Positions 5,825-9,143 of a DNA stretch of 9,143 nt are shown in pieces. Position 1 is the stretch's first letter, and every line of letters begins with the position of its first letter. A program made the position numbers and the translations under genes. Under the pieces are notes generated by a model. The model ran no database searches and was not told the origin of the DNA. It saw nothing but the letters and a program-made list of their open reading frames with translations. Source of the stretch: Planctomycetota bacterium. Its GTDB lineage: Bacteria; Planctomycetota; Phycisphaerae; FEN-1346. The stretch lies in contig JAPLMO010000345.1 of assembly GCA_026386995.1 (NCBI GenBank), forward strand, positions 1 to 9,143, read 5' to 3'.

Positions 5825-6898
5825 GTGTTCGACAAACTCGCGCACTGCCCGCATCGCGTCGGGGGCGGCCCGGGTGTCGATCGTACAGGTCGAACCGAGA
5901 ACGAACGGGCGGCCGGCCATGGCGTCGCGTGCGGCACGGGCCTGGCGGAGGAGCATCTCCTTGCTGCCCGGCTCGATGAACAGCCGCCGGTCCAGGCCGC
6001 CGACGAGGGCCTTGCCAACTATGCGCAGTGGGTCTCCGCACCCACCGCGCACGTCTGAGCGCGGCGGGTCGGGAGACCCGCCGCGCTCCACTTGCCGGGC
6101 CATGTCGGCCAGGCCGGGGTTGGACGGCTCGGCAGTGTCCCAGTTCAGGAGCGCCACGGGGTAATCCGCGAGTTCGCGCACCAGCGCCTGGGCCTTGCAT
6201 ACGTGCAGCAGGTTCAGCGGCGCGTCGCGGACGGCGGCAAGGACCTCCAGGTCGTACGGCCGGCCGAACTCCTCGTACTGCTCGGGCGTGAAGTTGGCGC
6301 GCGTGGCCATGTGCGTCGTGGCCAGGAATATGCCGTCGGCCCCGGCCTCGATGCAGCGTGCGGCAAAGTCGGCGAAGGTGTCGGTGATCGTGCGCAGGCC
6401 CACGTGCACGAGCGGCGGGTCCTGGGCGATGAGGGCCGCCAGGCCCTGCGGGCCGCCGGCCAGGTCGGCCGCGATCGACATCGGCGTAAAGACCGTCATC
6501 AGCATAGGCTCGTCGGGGCCGAGGGCCTTGCGGAGGTCGGCCACGGCCGCCAGGTGATCGGCCAGGACGGGGGCTTGCGGCCCTGGCGTCAGGCGCTTAA
6601 GTTGGCGGAAATCCTCGGGCGCGTGGATGCGGGCGCGGACGAGCGTCGGCGGGATGTGCTCGTTGCCGGAGCGCTCGTAGTGGTTCCCCCAGTCCTCGAC
6701 GTGGTAACTGGCGCGCGGGTTGATCTTCAGGAAGTCCCAGTCGTAGGTGCGCTGCCAGCGGAGCATGGCCCCGACGAGGCCCTCGCGCGTGGTCTCCTCG
6801 ACGAAAAAGTGCCGCCAGAGGGACACGGGCAGGCGGTCCACGGGGCGGCCGGCGACGGCGGCCGCAAGACGCTCGCGCTTCGTCAGGGTATCGGCCAT
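5819..6898 (-). CDS. Uroporphyrinogen-decarboxylase-family protein (not typical HemE), with repeat-derived insert
   Basis: This 359-residue protein belongs to the UroD/MtaA superfamily of TIM-barrel enzymes, which includes HemE and many methyltransferases acting on corrinoid proteins. Visible features are an N-terminal TKRERLAAAVAGRPVDRLPVSLWRHF-type start, DFLKINPRASY (55-65), TVFTPMSIAADLAGG (135-149), EAGADGIFLATTH (184-196) and the late NWDT motif (252-255). The HemE signature RPPVWLMRQAGRYLPEYR is absent, so I do not call it hemE. Residues about 270-293 (ERGGSPDPPRSDVRGG region) are a translated double hairpin placed between LADMARQ and VGKALVGGLDRR. The ATG at 6898 is chosen because the family-like sequence starts there; an upstream extension to 6934 adds 12 unconvincing residues. 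The stop TAG at 5819-5821 lies in a repeat. Substrate unknown. Confidence 0.83.
   Translation of the reverse strand: MADTLTKRERLAAAVAGRPVDRLPVSLWRHFFVEETTREGLVGAMLRWQRTYDWDFLKINPRASYHVEDWGNHYERSGNEHIPPTLVRARIHAPEDFRQLKRLTPGPQAPVLADHLAAVADLRKALGPDEPMLMTVFTPMSIAADLAGGPQGLAALIAQDPPLVHVGLRTITDTFADFAARCIEAGADGIFLATTHMATRANFTPEQYEEFGRPYDLEVLAAVRDAPLNLLHVCKAQALVRELADYPVALLNWDTAEPSNPGLADMARQVERGGSPDPPRSDVRGGCGDPLRIVGKALVGGLDRRLFIEPGSKEMLLRQARAARDAMAGRPFVLGSTCTIDTRAAPDAMRAVREFVEHV
6022..6088 (-). repeat. GCGCGGCGGGTC double hairpin inserted in frame in the UroD-family gene
   Basis: A perfect 14-bp-arm hairpin (6057-6088; arms GAGCGCGGCGGGTC and GACCCGCCGCGCTC around GGGA) lies 5 nt from a second, diverged and inverted hairpin (6022-6051; arms TGCGCAGTGGGT and ACCCACCGCGCA around CTCCGC). 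The two match each other in opposite orientation. The family also occurs at 743-841, with a longer spacer. On the gene strand it reads ERGGSPDPPRSDVRGGCGDP with no stop. Confidence 0.88.
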
Positions 6899-6966
6899 AC
6901 TTCGATGGTAAGGCACGGGCGTACGCACACGCAAGCCCTATCTGACGCACGCCGCCGCGATTGACG

Positions 6967-6996
6967 TTGACGTGCCGCCGGGCGGCGGTTTAGAAT
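6967..6996 (+). promoter_or_regulatory. Sigma70-type promoter for the SppA-like gene
   Basis: TTGACG (6967-6972; a second TTGACG precedes it at 6961-6966) and TAGAAT (6991-6996) are 18 nt apart, close to the consensus for the housekeeping sigma factor. Transcription would start near 7003, leaving about a 60-nt leader before the ATG at 7064. It lies in the divergent space between the UroD-family and SppA-like genes. Confidence 0.6.
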
Positions 6997-7063
6997 CGGC
7001 GCCTTGGGGCCGGCGCAAACGAGCGGCCTGAGCCAGTCCAGGCGCATCATAAGGAGTTCGCCC

Positions 7064-8149
7064 ATGACGGACACACCACAACCTCCCGCCCCGCCGCCCG
7101 CCGCAGGCAACGGGGCAGGACAGCCGCAGGTCCAGCCTTTTTCGCGCGGGCCGCTGGCGCCGCCGCCGGCCCCAAAACCCGCGAGACGCGTGAGCGCCTT
7201 GACGGTCATCGCCCTGGTGCTGCTGGGCCTTTCGCTGGCGGCCAACGCGGTCCTCGTCATCGCGCTGGTGGCGATGGCGGGGTTCTCCGGCATTGACGGC
7301 TTCGGGTATACCGAGGATGCCTACGTTGAGCGCGTCATCGAGAAGGGCTCGTCGTCGAACAAGATCGTGGTGATCCGCGTCGAGGGGATCATCGAGGAGT
7401 CGATGGCCGAGGCCCTGCGCCTTCAGTTGCAGCGGGCCGCGCACGACCGGTCCGTCAAGGCCGTCATCCTGCGCATCAACTCGCCGGGCGGGGGCCTGAC
7501 GGCCAGCGACATGATCTACCACGACGTCAAGACAATCCTGGAGGAGAAGCCGGTCATTGCGGCGATGGATTCGGTGGCGGCATCGGGAGGATACTACGTC
7601 GCCTGCGCCGCCGACAAGATCGTCGCCCAGCATACGACCATCACGGGCTCGATCGGCGTCATCGGCGAGTTCTTCTTCCTGAACGGCCTCCTGAAGGACA
7701 AACTGGGCGTCCAGGTCGTCACGCTGAAGATGGGCGACCAGAAGGACTGGCCGAACATGTTCGCGGCCGACATGCCGCCCGAACAGCGCGACTACCTGAT
7801 GGACACGCTCCTGAGGCCCGGCTATGACCGCTTCGTCGACACGGTGTCGGAGGCCCGCGAGATCAAGCGCGACGAGGTCCTGAAACTGGCCACCGGCCGC
7901 GTCTTCATGGCTCCCGAGGCCAGGAAGAACAAACTGATCGACGAGATCGGCTACTTCGACCAGGCCATCAAGATCGCCGAGCAGGAGGCGGGCATCTCCG
8001 GGGCACGCGTCGTCGAGTACATCCAGCCGTTCCGGCTGCTCGACATCCTGGGCGCATCGGCCAAGACGAGCACGCTGCTGAACTTCAGCCGCGAGAAACT
8101 CTCGAACCTCGCCTCGCCGCGCATCATGTACCTGTGGACCGGGTACTGA
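7064..8149 (+). CDS. sppA: Signal peptide peptidase SppA-type membrane protease (family S49)
   Basis: This 361-residue, single-domain SppA of the shorter (36K) type cuts leftover signal peptides or other membrane-associated peptides using a Ser-Lys dyad. A Pro-rich cytoplasmic tail (1-41) precedes one membrane segment (about 44-73). The S49 domain follows: IVVIRVEGII (101-110), VILRINSPGGG (134-144), then MDSVAASGGYYVA (168-180) with the probable nucleophile S174, TITGSIGVIGEF (192-203), and K227 in GDQKDW as the likely general base. The S174-K227 spacing of 53 fits the family. ATG 7064 has a strong ribosome binding site AAGGAG (7051-7056), 7 nt upstream. An upstream in-frame start at 7004 would put that site inside the gene and is rejected. 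It is the only gene in the window with both a good promoter and a good ribosome binding site. Confidence 0.93.
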   Translation: MTDTPQPPAPPPAAGNGAGQPQVQPFSRGPLAPPPAPKPARRVSALTVIALVLLGLSLAANAVLVIALVAMAGFSGIDGFGYTEDAYVERVIEKGSSSNKIVVIRVEGIIEESMAEALRLQLQRAAHDRSVKAVILRINSPGGGLTASDMIYHDVKTILEEKPVIAAMDSVAASGGYYVACAADKIVAQHTTITGSIGVIGEFFFLNGLLKDKLGVQVVTLKMGDQKDWPNMFAADMPPEQRDYLMDTLLRPGYDRFVDTVSEAREIKRDEVLKLATGRVFMAPEARKNKLIDEIGYFDQAIKIAEQEAGISGARVVEYIQPFRLLDILGASAKTSTLLNFSREKLSNLASPRIMYLWTGY

Positions 8150-8182
8150 CGCGCACGAGCCCGAACGCACAAGCAATGGCAC

Positions 8183-8276
8183 TCGAGCCCCGACCGTAAG
8201 GTCGGGGTTACGTTAGTCGGCCATCGAGCGTTTCGGCACGCGAGGGTATGACCCCGACCTTACGGTCGGGGCTCGA
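8183..8276. repeat. CCCCGACC-family double hairpin between sppA and hemL
   Basis: Perfect 26-bp inverted repeats (8183-8208 and 8251-8276) run from TCGAGCCCCGACC to GGTCGGGGCTCGA around a 42-nt spacer. Each arm is also a hairpin with 8-bp stem CCCCGACC/GGTCGGGG and loop GTAA or TTAC. It lies 33 nt after the sppA stop and 24 nt before the hemL GTG. A solo copy of the right arm is at 871-896. Confidence 0.93.
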
Positions 8277-8300
8277 CCTATATGTTGCCCGGAGTGCCGC

Positions 8301-9143
8301 GTGAAGAAGCCGCAAAAAGAACTGACGACGACCCGCTCGGCGGAGGCCCTGGCCCGCGCCGAGGCCCTGATGCCGGGGGGCGTATCGAGCCCCGTTCGGG
8401 CCTACCGCGCGGTGGGCGGGCGGCCGCTCTTCATCGCTTCCGGCAGCGGCTCGAAGATACGCGACGTCGACGGCAACACCTTCATCGACTACGTCATGAG
8501 TTGGGGCCCGCTCATCCTCGGGCACGCCCCGCCGCGCGTCGTCGAGGCCGCACGCAAGGCTCTGGAGGCCGGGGCATCGTTCGGCGCGCCGACCGTCCGC
8601 GAGATCGAACTAGCGGAGCGCGTTGCGGCGGCCTACCCGGCCGTCGAGCAGGTCCGCTTCGTCAATTCCGGCACTGAGGCCACGATGAGTGCCGTGCGCC
8701 TGGCTCGCGGCGCCACTGGCCGGCCGGGGATCATCAAGTTCGAGGGGTGCTACCACGGGCACGTCGATGCCCTGCTCGTAAAGGCCGGGTCCGGCGCGAT
8801 GACGTTCGGGACGCCTTCCAGCCCCGGCGTGCCGCCCGAGGTCACGCAGCACACGCACGTGGCCACGTTCAACGATCTCGGGAGTGTCGATCGCATCCTG
8901 GCGGCCGCCAGCCGCGAGATCGCCGCCATCATCGTCGAGCCGGTCGTGGGGAACATGGGCGTCCTGCCGCCGGAGCCGGGCTTCCTGACGGGCCTGCGTG
9001 CCCTGGCCGACAAGCACGGCGTGATTCTTATCTTCGACGAGGTGATGACGGGCTTCCGGGTGGCGCGGGGCGGGGCCGCGCAGCGGTACAACGTGCGGCC
9101 GGACCTGGTGACGCTCGGCAAGGTCATCGGCGGCGGGCTGCCG
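8301..9143 (+). CDS. hemL: Glutamate-1-semialdehyde 2,1-aminomutase, 5' part (3' end outside window)
   Basis: This PLP enzyme moves the amino group of glutamate-1-semialdehyde to give 5-aminolevulinate, the last step of the C5 route into tetrapyrroles. The 281 visible codons show the HemL-specific start [19 protein letters not shown], then [29 protein letters not shown] (phosphate binding), [31 protein letters not shown], the [11 protein letters not shown] aspartate motif, and catalytic K274 in [11 protein letters not shown] at the window edge. [16 protein letters not shown] is the mobile gating loop typical of this enzyme. The start is GTG at 8301 with GGAG 6 nt upstream; no ATG gives the conserved N-terminus. 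The frame is open to the window end, about two thirds of the usual 430 residues. Confidence 0.95.
   Translation, partial: MKKPQKELTTTRSAEALARAEALMPGGVSSPVRAYRAVGGRPLFIASGSGSKIRDVDGNTFIDYVMSWGPLILGHAPPRVVEAARKALEAGASFGAPTVREIELAERVAAAYPAVEQVRFVNSGTEATMSAVRLARGATGRPGIIKFEGCYHGHVDALLVKAGSGAMTFGTPSSPGVPPEVTQHTHVATFNDLGSVDRILAAASREIAAIIVEPVVGNMGVLPPEPGFLTGLRALADKHGVILIFDEVMTGFRVARGGAAQRYNVRPDLVTLGKVIGGGLP

Noticed and set aside
5819..6898. Calling this gene hemE because hemL is nearby
   Set aside because: The HemE N-terminal RQAGRYLPEYR signature is missing and the gene is on the other strand, separated from hemL by sppA.
6092..6964. Plus-strand open frame (290 codons) opposite the UroD-family gene
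   Set aside because: It is a shadow of a well-supported minus-strand gene and lacks a ribosome binding site or motifs.
6938..8182. Minus-strand open frame (414 codons) opposite sppA
   Set aside because: SppA catalytic motifs, promoter and ribosome binding site are all on the plus strand; the antisense product is low-complexity.

Overview
The window is GC-rich bacterial DNA with densely packed, ordinary-looking housekeeping genes. A Planctomycetes-type genome (Phycisphaerae or relatives) is my best guess. The reasons are a moxR - DUF58 - BatA-like cluster whose third gene has an amidotransferase-like middle domain, high GC, and intergenic spaces filled with TTTAGCC-, GTAGGCC- and CACGGCTG-type palindromes. 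Taxonomy is inference; there is no rRNA to confirm it.

Layout. Positions 1-3153 (+) hold the 3' part of a MoxR AAA+ ATPase, a DUF58/vWA-like protein, and a BatA-like membrane protein with an N-terminal aerotolerance-regulator domain. This is the core of a Bat-type operon. Positions 3266-6898 (-) hold, in transcription order, a uroporphyrinogen-decarboxylase-family protein, a thioredoxin-reductase-like flavoprotein, and a BioF/KBL-type alpha-oxoamine synthase; the last converges on the Bat cluster. Positions 7064-9143 (+) hold an SppA-type S49 peptidase, with a good promoter and ribosome binding site, and a 3'-truncated hemL (glutamate-1-semialdehyde aminomutase). No rRNA, tRNA, CRISPR array or transposase gene was seen.

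The main interest is a dense layer of palindromic repeats of at least six unrelated sequence families. Most share one architecture: a short hairpin, a spacer of about 5-50 nt, then the same hairpin inverted. This resembles BIMEs, the paired REP elements of other bacteria. One occupies nearly every gene boundary. Two families also sit inside genes without breaking the reading frame. The TTTAGCCCCCGG family inserts into the BatA-like gene (twice) and into bioF. In both genes it is read in the same frame, giving YLAPGEYTGG on one arm and PPVYS(P/R)GAKY on the other. The GCGCGGCGGGTC family adds about 24 residues to the UroD-family protein. A separate 14-bp tandem repeat also runs through bioF. 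Several genes end on a stop codon that lies inside a repeat, and two start codons lie at a repeat edge. This behaviour resembles the Rickettsia palindromic elements, in a different organism and with different sequences.
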